NCBI GenBank assembly: GCA_964414425.1
Contig: CAYPWL010000046.1
Location: forward strand, 1 to 23,412
Direction: 5' to 3'
Source of the DNA: GYS-P2D sp964414425
GTDB taxonomy: Bacteria; Bacteroidota; Bacteroidia; Chitinophagales; Saprospiraceae
DNA length: 23,412 bases
This document shows, in pieces, positions 1 through 8,477 of the stretch (position 1 is its first letter; each line of letters begins with the position of its first letter). The position numbers and the translations under genes were made by a program. The notes under the pieces are model-generated. The model was given only the letters and a program-made list of their open reading frames with translations, was not told the DNA's origin and searched no databases.

Positions 1-1
1 T

Positions 2-946
2 GGCATACAGAATCAAGGCGAGGAGGCTGTGGATTGCGGTGGTGCCTGTATTGCTTGTGTGATTGGATGTGATACAGATGTAGATGCGTACAACTATGCG
101 CCTGATGCAGATATTACAGAGAGTTGTGAGACCTGCTTTGATGGTATACAGAATGGTGATGAAATAGGAGTAGACTGCGGAGGCAGCTATCCTGGCTGCC
201 CATCGTGTGCGAGCTGCGATGATGGCATACAGAATCAAGGTGAGGAGGCCGTGGATTGTGGTGGCCCCTGTGCTGCTTGTGTGACTGGATGTGATACAGA
301 TGTCGATGCGTACAACTATGCACCTGATGCGGATATAATTGAGAGTTGTGAGACCTGCTTTGATGGCGTACAGAATGGAGATGAATTAGGGGTAGACTGT
401 GGAGGCAGCTATCCGGGCTGTCCATCGTGTGCGAGCTGCGATGATAGCATGCAGAATCAAGGTGAGGAGGCCGTAGATTGTGGAGGGCCTTGCGCACCGT
501 GTGTGACGGGCTGTGATACAGATGTCGATGCGTACAACTATGCGCCAGATGCGGATATAATTGAGAGTTGTGAGACCTGCTTTGATGGCATACAGAATGG
601 AGATGAATTAGGAGTAGACTGCGGAGGTAGCTATCCAAGCTGTCCATCGTGTGCGAGCTGTGATGACGGCATTCAGAATCAAGGCGAGGAAGCTGTGGAT
701 TGTGGTGGTCCTTGTGCTGCGTGTGTGACGGGATGTGATACAGATGTAGATGCATACAACTATGCACCTGATGTAGATATAACAGAGAGTTGTGAGACCT
801 GCTTTGATGGCATACAGAATGGAGATGAATTAGGAGTAGACTGCGGAGGTAGCTATCCAAGCTGTCCATCATGTGAGAGCTGTGATGACGGCATACAGAA
901 TCAAGGAGAGGAGGCTATGGATTGTGGAGGGCCTTGTGCACCGTGC
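2..946 (+). repeat. In-frame tandem array, 222-bp unit, about 4.3 copies visible
   Basis: Copies begin with a TGY cysteine codon at 215, 437, 659 and 881. The marker TGTGATACAGATGT recurs at 68, 290, 512 and 734, exactly 222 bp apart. The first copy is cut by the window edge and the last stops after its first cysteine module (about 946). All copies keep frame, and most differences are silent or conservative. Confidence 0.95.
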
Positions 947-1474
947 GGTGAGATGTCTCGGAGTGCGAGTGGCCGTATTCTCAATCCAGATGGAGCAGCA
1001 TTAAGCAATGTGTTAGTTAGGATAGGGGACCGTACCACAATGACTGACAGGCAAGGCCGTTTTAGCGTCGACGACTTACCGACGGATAGAGCATTAACCG
1101 TTACTGCCGCTAATGATGTCAACATTGCTAATGGCATCAGTTCACTCGATATCGTATTAATTACACGACACATTTTAGGGATACAATCATTTACGAATCC
1201 CTTTCAATTCATTGCTTCAGATGTAAACAATAACGGGTCTGTCTCGGCAGTGGACTTAGTTGGTATCCGCAGAGTTCTATTAGGTTTGAGTGCAGATTTT
1301 GACGGTCGCCCGAGCTGGATATATGTACCAGAAAATGCAGACTTGAGTGAATCTGCAATGCGCAACGGAGTTCAGACATCCATCACGATTCCTGCTACAG
1401 ATGCGGATGCCGTAGATCTCAATTTTATTGGGGTGAAGATTGGCGATATCGATGTCTCGGCCGCGATTGAGTAA
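2..1474 (+). CDS. Secreted cysteine-rich repeat protein with dockerin-like C-terminus (5' partial)
   Basis: The reading frame is open from the first bases of the window, so the N-terminus lies upstream; the GTG at 29 is inside a repeat and is not a credible start. From 2 to about 946 the protein is an array of a 74-residue unit that alternates two cysteine-rich modules: one of the form C-DDGIQN-GEEAVDCGG-C-C, and one of the form GC-DAYNYAPDA-C that resembles the GCTD-NY-P-A-DDGSC module of marine Bacteroidetes proteins. A carboxypeptidase-regulatory-like beta domain (SASGRILNPDG, about 958-1110) follows. Next come two dockerin type I-like calcium loops at 1115 (DVNIANGISSLD, degenerate at position 5) and 1219 (DVNNNGSVSAVD, canonical). 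The protein ends shortly after an FIGVKIGDI motif, with no T9SS sorting domain. It is probably extracellular. It shares modules with the protease at 5395-8370, so the missing N-terminus could be a related protease, but that is inference. Confidence 0.85.
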   Translation, partial: GIQNQGEEAVDCGGACIACVIGCDTDVDAYNYAPDADITESCETCFDGIQNGDEIGVDCGGSYPGCPSCASCDDGIQNQGEEAVDCGGPCAACVTGCDTDVDAYNYAPDADIIESCETCFDGVQNGDELGVDCGGSYPGCPSCASCDDSMQNQGEEAVDCGGPCAPCVTGCDTDVDAYNYAPDADIIESCETCFDGIQNGDELGVDCGGSYPSCPSCASCDDGIQNQGEEAVDCGGPCAACVTGCDTDVDAYNYAPDVDITESCETCFDGIQNGDELGVDCGGSYPSCPSCESCDDGIQNQGEEAMDCGGPCAPCGEMSRSASGRILNPDGAALSNVLVRIGDRTTMTDRQGRFSVDDLPTDRALTVTAANDVNIANGISSLDIVLITRHILGIQSFTNPFQFIASDVNNNGSVSAVDLVGIRRVLLGLSADFDGRPSWIYVPENADLSESAMRNGVQTSITIPATDADAVDLNFIGVKIGDIDVSAAIE

Positions 1475-1696
1475 GTACAGACTCTTCTTACGAGAGGTCT
1501 CACGGATTAACACTTACTTTTTTACCTCTATAATTTAGGGTAACCCCTGTTTTTCGTTGAGCGTGTTTTTGCCACATTGCGAACGTTAATAATCGATAGT
1601 GTCGGTTTATTATCAATTCCACTGAGCATATCGTACGGGACAAATGCTGTAGCCTTTGTCTATATAGTAGAATTTCATCTTTTTAACCAAAAATGC

Positions 1697-3895
1697 ATGT
1701 TCAAAACCCCTTTGAGCCTATTACTAGTTTTCTTGTGTATATATGTGGGTTCTAGTCAAGACTTAATTAAGAGAACACTACTCAATATACCAGCTGATAT
1801 AAGTTATAGCCCTAATGTTATAGCCGACCAGATCTATCATAAGAATGATCTCAAAAGCATCAATTTATTTTCGCTCTCCCAGGAGAAATCTACCAAATTA
1901 GATGGTGTCGAGCTTAACATAGATAAGAAGTCAATCGAGGCACTCCACACTAAAAATGATTATGTGATCAGCGTGCCAGTATCAGAACAGCAAAGTATAA
2001 ACCTAAAAATATATCCATCAGATATTACGTCTGCAGGATACAGGCTATATGACGGCGAGCGCAATGAAATGAAGTCTTCACGTGTATCATTCTACAGAGG
2101 TGTAGTGGCTGATGATCCTCAATCTATGGTCCAATTAACAGTCACTGATCAGGATCTAAGAGCAATTATTATCGATGCTCAAGGGATCTACAATTTAGGA
2201 CCGTTAGCTGACAGGGAAGACTATATACTTTTCAATGATCAAGAATTAGGTGAAATGCCATTTGAGTGTGGTACGGGCTCTGGAGAAAAAATACAACTTG
2301 AGGATTTTCCAAAAATGGATGGTATCGGCCTCGAAAAGTCTGGTCAGTGTGTCAAAATACATATAGAAGTAGATCATAGGAGCTACCAAAATTTTGGTCA
2401 AGATGCACAGGCTGCAGAGCAATTTGCATTAGCCTCGTTCGCCCAGGTGGCTGTATTATTTGAGTATTTATACGAAAACGCTCCAAATAGTATTCCTATA
2501 GAGATTTCAAGTGTAAGGATATGGACATCTCCTGATACCTATGGTGCAGCAAGTAATGTCGGAGGTGCGCTACCTATATTGGCACAGGCGGTTAATCCAG
2601 CATCATTCGATGCCGATTTGGTACACTTAATATCTGCTGAGAATCGAAATAGCTTCGGTGGTATAGCTTATGTCTCATGCAGGGGTTCTGGTCCCTGTAA
2701 GGCAACAACTATCGGGACTAATGTGCCTTTTGCAGTAAGTCAGACTTCAATGACTTATTCAGGCGTTCCTAACTACTCCTGGACGGTTAATGTGCTTGCT
2801 CATGAGATGGGTCATAATATGGGTGCACCACATACCCAGGCGTGTGTTTGGGGGTCTAATGACGATACCGCTATTGATGGATGCTTCACTATAGAGGGGG
2901 GCTGTGTCGACCCTGGATATCCCAGCGGCCCTGGATCTATAATGAGTTATTGTCATTTTGCGGGTCGTCCTGGTATATCATTTGACTTAGCCTTTGGCGC
3001 AGAAGTGGGAGATCACCTCTATGATGAATATCTATTTGCAGCCCAGAATTATCTAACTAACTGCGGACCGTCAACACAACCTCCACCAGTAGTGTTTTGT
3101 GAAACCGCTCTAAGCCTTTCTGAGGATATTGTAGTAGACTTCGAATCATCAGATCTGTCGATATGGAGTAATGCGGTCGACGATGATTTAGATTGGATTT
3201 TTAATTCGGGGTCCACGCCATCGAGTAATACTGGACCGGATCAAGCCAACGATGGGAGCAGTTATTATTATGTAGAGGCAAGCTCACCTAATTTTCCTGC
3301 CAAGACAGCACGATTGATGTCGGAGTGTATAGATTTATCACAGATGAGCGATCCAGTATTATCATTCTTATTTCATATGTATGGCGAGAGCATGGGATCA
3401 TTAGCTTTGACTATTCATCAAGCGGAGAGCTCGACATTGTTGGCAACAATAGCTGGTGATCAAGGAAATCAATGGTTTACTGCGACAGTAGATTTACGTG
3501 ATTATCAGGAGGAAACAATACAAATTGAAATATTGGCAGAGACGGGTAGTAATTGGACCAGTGATATTGCTATTGATAGGTTAGAGATCAGGAGTAATCT
3601 GCCACCACCGGCCGAAGAGGACACTTGTGACGACCCACTTGCCACTAACTTTGGAGAAATTGGGTTATGTAATTATGCTTGTGATGACATTCCTACAAGT
3701 GTTATCACCTCGGACAATGCTAACAGTAATATCATTTCTAATTCTTCTATCAGTACGGTTATACCAGGCCCGATCGAAGTAAATGCTTTAGAGCGGGTTT
3801 ATTGGAGAGTAAATGGTACTGTTGAACTCAATCAAGGATTTAGTATCGCTGCGGGTTCTGAGATAGCTATAGAGGTAGGAAGTTGCGCAGAGTAG
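1697..3895 (+). CDS. Secreted M12B/reprolysin-like zinc metalloprotease with MAM-like domain
   Basis: This is a secreted zinc endopeptidase of 732 residues. The ATG at 1697 was chosen because it opens a clear signal peptide (MFKTPLSLLLVFLCIYVGSS, cleavage near Q21); the frame is open back to 1577, but the extra residues do not fit a signal peptide. A propeptide-like region (about 22-210) precedes the catalytic domain (about 216-456). That domain has the metzincin zinc motif HEMGHNMGAPH at 369-379 and a Met-turn SIMSYCH with M416. A MAM-like domain follows (about 468-633: DFES, DDDLDW, STPSSNTGP, FHMYG), then a short CDDPLATNFG-C-C module (644-662). The last 65 residues form a small beta domain with W, NQGFSIAAGSEI and a cysteine near the end, shared with the protease at 5395-8370. 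The substrate is unknown. Its stop lies one base from the stop of the convergent neighbour. Confidence 0.9.
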   Translation: MFKTPLSLLLVFLCIYVGSSQDLIKRTLLNIPADISYSPNVIADQIYHKNDLKSINLFSLSQEKSTKLDGVELNIDKKSIEALHTKNDYVISVPVSEQQSINLKIYPSDITSAGYRLYDGERNEMKSSRVSFYRGVVADDPQSMVQLTVTDQDLRAIIIDAQGIYNLGPLADREDYILFNDQELGEMPFECGTGSGEKIQLEDFPKMDGIGLEKSGQCVKIHIEVDHRSYQNFGQDAQAAEQFALASFAQVAVLFEYLYENAPNSIPIEISSVRIWTSPDTYGAASNVGGALPILAQAVNPASFDADLVHLISAENRNSFGGIAYVSCRGSGPCKATTIGTNVPFAVSQTSMTYSGVPNYSWTVNVLAHEMGHNMGAPHTQACVWGSNDDTAIDGCFTIEGGCVDPGYPSGPGSIMSYCHFAGRPGISFDLAFGAEVGDHLYDEYLFAAQNYLTNCGPSTQPPPVVFCETALSLSEDIVVDFESSDLSIWSNAVDDDLDWIFNSGSTPSSNTGPDQANDGSSYYYVEASSPNFPAKTARLMSECIDLSQMSDPVLSFLFHMYGESMGSLALTIHQAESSTLLATIAGDQGNQWFTATVDLRDYQEETIQIEILAETGSNWTSDIAIDRLEIRSNLPPPAEEDTCDDPLATNFGEIGLCNYACDDIPTSVITSDNANSNIISNSSISTVIPGPIEVNALERVYWRVNGTVELNQGFSIAAGSEIAIEVGSCAE

Positions 3896-3896
3896 A

Positions 3897-4829
3897 TCAA
3901 TCTTCGGTCAAGGTAATCTTTATAGCTTCACTTTTTCCTAAGTCAGAATCCAGTACAACCATGTAAGACGATGTTCCATCATTCACTCTGATGGCTGTTG
4001 TATTTGGCGGGATTTCCCCAACATTATCCGCCCTGAGGATGATATAGTTCTCAGGCTGCCGTAAGACATACTTGAAAGTTGTTTTTTCTTGCTTCGCTTC
4101 CAAGTATTGTACCAACCATTCGTCATTTACTTTAAGAGAGATGATATCGTTGTCGACTTTGCTATCATCCCATATGTCTATGGTGATAAGCTTATTATTA
4201 ACAACCATGGAGTCTTTGAGCGAGACTGTCCGGTTTTTAAGTTCAAGTGGTTGTATATCCCGCAACTTGTATTCTATTTTGAATAGTATGTTATTAACCT
4301 CACGAGCAGTATAGGACAACGTATTGTCTATGAAAGACCAATCACCTGCTACATTTGCTTCATAACTGAGTACTTCGAAACACTTTGGGAATACCCATAC
4401 ATAGTTAACTTCCTCAAATCCCTCTGGAGAAGCAGCACAAAAACCATAATAGCCTTCTTTATTGCTTTTATAATCATTCTGAAATATGTAGCGATCATCG
4501 GTAATGATTAAGTCTTCATTAGTCATTGTATCTTCTCGTATTAGTGAGAAGCTTCCTTGATTAAATCTGATCTGATTGTATCGCTCGTCGAGTAAGGCCT
4601 TAAACTCATACTCTCGGGGAGAGGTAAAGCTAAATACCTCCTCAGGCTTCTTACCCTTAGGTATATAGTGCCATGTACTCGTTCGCTTAGAATCTACCTT
4701 GATATAGTCTTTATATGATATACCATCTTCAGATAGGTATCTGATGAAATCAGTCACATAACCAGTTGATTGACCAGCCAAAATAGTAGAGAGCAGAATA
4801 AATACTACCGTTAAGGGGGTCTTAATCAT
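3897..4829 (-). CDS. Secreted protein resembling the N-terminal part of Bacteroidetes OmpA-family proteins
   Basis: The 310-residue protein has a signal peptide (MIKTPLTVVFILLSTILAG, then Q). The middle part (YVWVFPKCFEVLSYEAN, GDWSFIDNTLSY, NNILFKIEYKL) resembles a domain that in Bacteroidetes often precedes OmpA peptidoglycan-binding domains. The last 100 residues (IDIWDDSKVDNDIISLKVND, IILRADNVGEIPPNTTA, LDSDLGKSEAIKI) match a beta module also seen in such proteins. No OmpA peptidoglycan-binding domain is present, so it should not anchor to the cell wall that way. It is encoded alone on the minus strand between two paralogous plus-strand proteases. The family comparison is from memory of recurring motifs, not from a search. 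Function is unknown. Confidence 0.8.
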   Translation of the reverse strand: MIKTPLTVVFILLSTILAGQSTGYVTDFIRYLSEDGISYKDYIKVDSKRTSTWHYIPKGKKPEEVFSFTSPREYEFKALLDERYNQIRFNQGSFSLIREDTMTNEDLIITDDRYIFQNDYKSNKEGYYGFCAASPEGFEEVNYVWVFPKCFEVLSYEANVAGDWSFIDNTLSYTAREVNNILFKIEYKLRDIQPLELKNRTVSLKDSMVVNNKLITIDIWDDSKVDNDIISLKVNDEWLVQYLEAKQEKTTFKYVLRQPENYIILRADNVGEIPPNTTAIRVNDGTSSYMVVLDSDLGKSEAIKITLTED

Positions 4830-5394
4830 AGTAGGACAGATTTTTAATATTACATATAAATATAATGCATATATAAACTCTTGGAGGTAGTGTAGTGTCG
4901 ATCAAATCAATTACCTGACGACATTAATTGCTATGCGTGAACTCGTTCAATGTATTGCCCTTCAAGATGTTTTTTTATCCATCATAGATATTATGGCACA
5001 CAGAAGTGTCGAATGGTTATAGCAGGGTAATAGATACCTTTGAAGGCGGTCTGCTACTACATTGATTATTACTTGTTTTTGTTTGTTCAGATATAAGCCG
5101 AAGTCATCAGTTCCTCTATAATATGTGTCACTTCTGATTGAGTATTTTATCTGTTATGGCCGTAAAAGAGGCCAAATCATCTTCTTTTTGACTGGATTTT
5201 GCTAGTTATCTGACAGTAAAGGCTTCATTTTAGAGAATTCTGGATTTTGGCAAAGGCTTTGCTTCTATACTGGTACCGTAAAAGGTCAAATTAAAACTTA
5301 CACACATTCATAGTAGTATCTAAGAGTACGACAGCTTCACCTTCTCAAGTGAATCAGGGGATTACTTATTACAATTTAATAACCAACTCGTACC
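4830..5394. other. Intergenic region, no gene found
   Basis: These 565 bases lie between two divergent genes and should hold promoters for both, but no convincing -33/-7 pair was found for either. A five-base hairpin (TGGCC, eight-base loop, GGCCA) at 5157-5174 lacks a following T-run. No open frame looks like a gene and no tRNA-like structure was seen. Confidence 0.6.
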
Positions 5395-8370
5395 GTGAGA
5401 TTACTCTGGATACTCGCGTCTATATTGCTCATCACACATATAGATGCACAAGATTTAATTGAAAGAAAACAAAACGAAGATCAAAGTCAACTTCTCAAGT
5501 CGCAGATCTCTTCCAATAATTTGTTTTCCATAGACAAGACTTTAAAAAGCAAGTCTACCTACGACGAAATCTACCTCAAGTTAGATTATGAACAGCTCAA
5601 AGTTCTGAAGAGCTCAGAACTCTCCGAACTACTTATACCTGTAAGTAAAGATCATTATATCGATCTTAAACTACAGCCCGCGGACATCTATGCCTATGGA
5701 GCTGAAGTAAAAGCCAAGTCTGGAGAAGAACTAAAGCTATCTAAAAACAGCCTCTATACTGGTTACGTTGGAGACGACCCTAATAGTAGAGCTACTGTCG
5801 TATTAAATGACAAAAGTATCCAAATCACGATCTCGGATAAAGACGGTCACTACAATTTAGGTGCCCATCAAGATCAAGACAGTTATGTACTCTTTAATGA
5901 TCGAAACCTCGGTGAGCAGCCGTTCACATGTGAGAATGATCAGCTCGAACTTGAGTTGCCTGAGAAGATTAAACAGCAAGTCCAGCATCAAACCTATAAG
6001 TCTAATGACTGTGTTAAACTCTATTTGGAGGCAGATTATACAACTTATGTCAATTTTGGATCTGATCCCCAGCAGGTTATAAACTTTTTAGAAGGTGCAT
6101 TTTTGGAGGTATTCGACCTGTACGCTACCGTTGGGGTTCCGATTCAGATATCGGAAATCCAAATTTGGACAACTCCGGACTCTTATAACGCAGCAAGTGA
6201 TGTAGGTCAAGCACTACAAGCGATCAGTAGCGCAGTACCTGACTTTAATGGCGATATGATGCATCTCGTCTCAGCAACAGGCAACTGTTGCGGATGGAGT
6301 GGTGTCGCATATGTGAACTTCAATCCGCAGACCTCTAAGTTTAATGGAAGTACTATCTGTGGTTCCAATCCATATGGCGTGAGCCAGACTACCTTATTCT
6401 ACGAGTCTTTACCAGTTTATTCTTGGACCGTCAATGTCCTTGCTCATGAACTTGGGCACAACCTCGGAGCACCTCATACGCATGAATGTTTGTGGGGAAA
6501 TAATTATGATCAGGCCATAGATGCATGTGTGTCATCCAGCACATCTTGCGCAGACCCAGGGTTGCCAGCAACAGGAACTATTATGAGTTACTGTCATACA
6601 CGATCTGATGTAGGTATTTCACTTGGTGCAGGATTTCATCCGCAAGTAGCCCAACATCTATTGCAGCAGTATCAGAACATGACTTGTTTGACTACATGTG
6701 GCGAGGTGTTAGGCTGTACCAGCTCCGATAACCATGGTTATAATCCCCTCGCTACAGTTGATGATGGTAGCTGTTCTGGGACTTGTTCTGATGGCATATT
6801 GAACGGTGATGAAGTAGAAGTGGACTGTGGCGGAAATTTCTGTGATGCCTGTCCGATTAATTGTGATGGAACACTCTTTTATTTAGACCTTGTATTTGAT
6901 CGATATGGAGAAGAAACAAATTGGGATATCCAAGATGATAATGGAAACATAGTAGCCGAAGGCGGTACCTACGCTGACTATCCCGAAGGAGCCTCATTAC
7001 AGATCCCTATATGTCTCGAAGATGGAGAGTATACCTTTACCATTTATGATGGTTATGGAGATGGAATCTGTTGTGAATTTGGAGATGGCTCATATACCCT
7101 CCATGATGAATCTGGAGTAGAGATCGTAAGTGGGGGGGATTTCACTAATGAAGAAGGTACCATGTTTAACGTAGTCTCTGATAACTGTGGCGATGGTATA
7201 CAAAATGGTAATGAACAGGGTGTAGATTGCGGAGGTTTATGCGCACCATGTGCAACATGTGATGATGGTGTACAAAATGGCGATGAAGAGGGTGTAGATT
7301 GTGGCGGAGCATGTGCATCATGTGCGACATGTGATGATGGTATACAAAATGGTAATGAAGAGGGTGTAGATTGTGGCGGAGCATGTGCATCATGTGCGAC
7401 ATGTGATGATGGCATACAAAATGGTGATGAACAGGGCGTTGATTGTGGAGGCTCATGTGCACAATGTGCGACATGTGATGATGGCATACAAAATGGTAAT
7501 GAACAAGGCGTCGATTGTGGAGGCTCATGTGCACCATGTGCAACATCCACATCGGTATGCGACAATGAACAACTTGTGACAGATAGTATAGTATGGAATT
7601 TTGAAAGTAACGAGTTGGCTTCGTTGCAGGGGTCGACTGACGATTTGGATTTTACACGAGTGGCAGGATCTACGCCATCAAATGGTACCGGGCCACAATC
7701 CCCTATAGAGGGTAACTACTATGTATTTATAGAGTCAAGTAGTCCCAATTATCCGAACAAAACGGCCAAGCTCGAATTGAGCTGTCTTAATCTTACTGAG
7801 TTAGATAACCCACGGTTGTTATTCAGATATCATATGGACGGAGTAGGCATGGGAGATCTTGAAGTAGAAGTCATAAACCTGGATACAGACGAAGTCCATA
7901 ATGTATGGTCGATAAGTGGTAACCAGGGTAACGAGTGGCATACTCAAGAGATAAATCTTAGTGCTTATAACAATGGTTATATTGATATCTATATCAAAGG
8001 AATAACTGGGTCTCATTTTACCAGTGATATCGCTTTAGATCACATTGTTATCATGAGCGAGGTTTCTTCTACTTGTTATGATGGCATACAAAATGGAGAT
8101 GAAGAAGGAATCGACTGTGGAGGACCATGTGAGCCATGTATGCAGGATTGTCAAACAGATAATTTTACTTTTTCTAATGAATCTAACCACTCGAGTGTGC
8201 CTTCTCATCTGGTAGTAAGGAATCGGATTAGTTCTGATGGAACTGTCCAAATAAACTCTGGAGCGAATATAGTTTGGCAGGCAGGTGAGACGATTGAGAT
8301 TGGTGCAGGATTTAGCGTTGCCGAAGGAGCAAGTGTAATCATGAAAACTGAGGAATGCTTAGATAGATGA
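5395..8370 (+). CDS. Secreted M12B/reprolysin-like zinc metalloprotease with cysteine-rich repeats and MAM-like domain
   Basis: This 991-residue paralogue of the protease at 1697-3895 has more accessory modules. The start is a GTG: an in-frame TAA at 5380-5382 excludes anything earlier, and the signal peptide follows at once (MRLLWILASILLITHIDAQ). The catalytic domain (about 203-431) has HELGHNLGAPH at 351-361 and a Met-turn TIMSYCH with M397. Then come a GC-NPLATVDDGSC module, one C-DGILNGDEVEVDCGG repeat, a domain with the DGYGDGICCEFGDGSY signature (about 490-595), five 24-residue cysteine-rich repeats (598-717), a MAM-like domain (about 722-887), one more repeat (from C894) and the C-terminal domain with GAGFSVAEGASV ending in a cysteine four residues from the end. 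It is extracellular or surface-bound; the substrate is unknown. The acidic repeats may bind calcium, which is inference. Confidence 0.92.
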   Translation: MRLLWILASILLITHIDAQDLIERKQNEDQSQLLKSQISSNNLFSIDKTLKSKSTYDEIYLKLDYEQLKVLKSSELSELLIPVSKDHYIDLKLQPADIYAYGAEVKAKSGEELKLSKNSLYTGYVGDDPNSRATVVLNDKSIQITISDKDGHYNLGAHQDQDSYVLFNDRNLGEQPFTCENDQLELELPEKIKQQVQHQTYKSNDCVKLYLEADYTTYVNFGSDPQQVINFLEGAFLEVFDLYATVGVPIQISEIQIWTTPDSYNAASDVGQALQAISSAVPDFNGDMMHLVSATGNCCGWSGVAYVNFNPQTSKFNGSTICGSNPYGVSQTTLFYESLPVYSWTVNVLAHELGHNLGAPHTHECLWGNNYDQAIDACVSSSTSCADPGLPATGTIMSYCHTRSDVGISLGAGFHPQVAQHLLQQYQNMTCLTTCGEVLGCTSSDNHGYNPLATVDDGSCSGTCSDGILNGDEVEVDCGGNFCDACPINCDGTLFYLDLVFDRYGEETNWDIQDDNGNIVAEGGTYADYPEGASLQIPICLEDGEYTFTIYDGYGDGICCEFGDGSYTLHDESGVEIVSGGDFTNEEGTMFNVVSDNCGDGIQNGNEQGVDCGGLCAPCATCDDGVQNGDEEGVDCGGACASCATCDDGIQNGNEEGVDCGGACASCATCDDGIQNGDEQGVDCGGSCAQCATCDDGIQNGNEQGVDCGGSCAPCATSTSVCDNEQLVTDSIVWNFESNELASLQGSTDDLDFTRVAGSTPSNGTGPQSPIEGNYYVFIESSSPNYPNKTAKLELSCLNLTELDNPRLLFRYHMDGVGMGDLEVEVINLDTDEVHNVWSISGNQGNEWHTQEINLSAYNNGYIDIYIKGITGSHFTSDIALDHIVIMSEVSSTCYDGIQNGDEEGIDCGGPCEPCMQDCQTDNFTFSNESNHSSVPSHLVVRNRISSDGTVQINSGANIVWQAGETIEIGAGFSVAEGASVIMKTEECLDR
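7186..7545 (+). repeat. In-frame tandem array, five 72-bp units
   Basis: Units start with TGT at 7186, 7258, 7330, 7402 and 7474. Each encodes 24 residues of the form C-x-DG-QNG-E-GVDCGG-C-C-AT. Length is identical in all five. Variation is limited to a few positions (D/N before E, E/Q after it, and the residues around the last two cysteines). Related single units lie at about 6784 and 8074. Confidence 0.95.
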
Positions 8371-8429
8371 TAATTTATCTTTAACAATTATTTATACACC
8401 CAATAAAGGTGCATTGATATATTGCGCTC

Positions 8430-8437
8430 TATTTTTG
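8430..8437 (+). promoter_or_regulatory. Candidate -7 element for the YceI-like gene
   Basis: TATTTTTG matches the Bacteroidetes -7 consensus TAnnTTTG exactly and lies 40 bases before the ATG at 8478. No TTTG is found 17-20 bases upstream, so the call rests on one box in AT-rich DNA. Confidence 0.3.
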
Positions 8438-8477
8438 AGATCTTTGAGAAACCATCAAAATTTTCAAGAACGGACCG

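Noticed and set aside
114..872. Long minus-strand open frame of 252 codons rich in His and Ser
   Set aside because: It is the reverse reading of the 222-bp cysteine-rich repeats; repeat composition removes stops. No domain or start context supports it.
1479..1500. Hairpin AGACTCT / AGAGGTCT after the first gene considered as a terminator
   Set aside because: The stem has a bulge and the T-run begins about 16 bases later, so it lacks the form of an intrinsic terminator.
1577..1696. Upstream extension of the first protease to the start codon at 1577
   Set aside because: The extra 40 residues do not form a signal peptide, whereas the ATG at 1697 is followed directly by one.
5157..5174. TGGCC/GGCCA hairpin in the 565-base gap
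   Set aside because: Five base pairs with an eight-base loop and no T-run are expected by chance in a gap of this size.
7186..7545. Regular 72-bp repeats considered as a CRISPR array
   Set aside because: Units are contiguous without unique spacers and code in frame for a secreted protein; no cas gene is near.
7053..7565. Two overlapping minus-strand open frames and a plus-strand alternative frame
   Set aside because: They mirror the 72-bp array of the protease and are low-complexity shadows.
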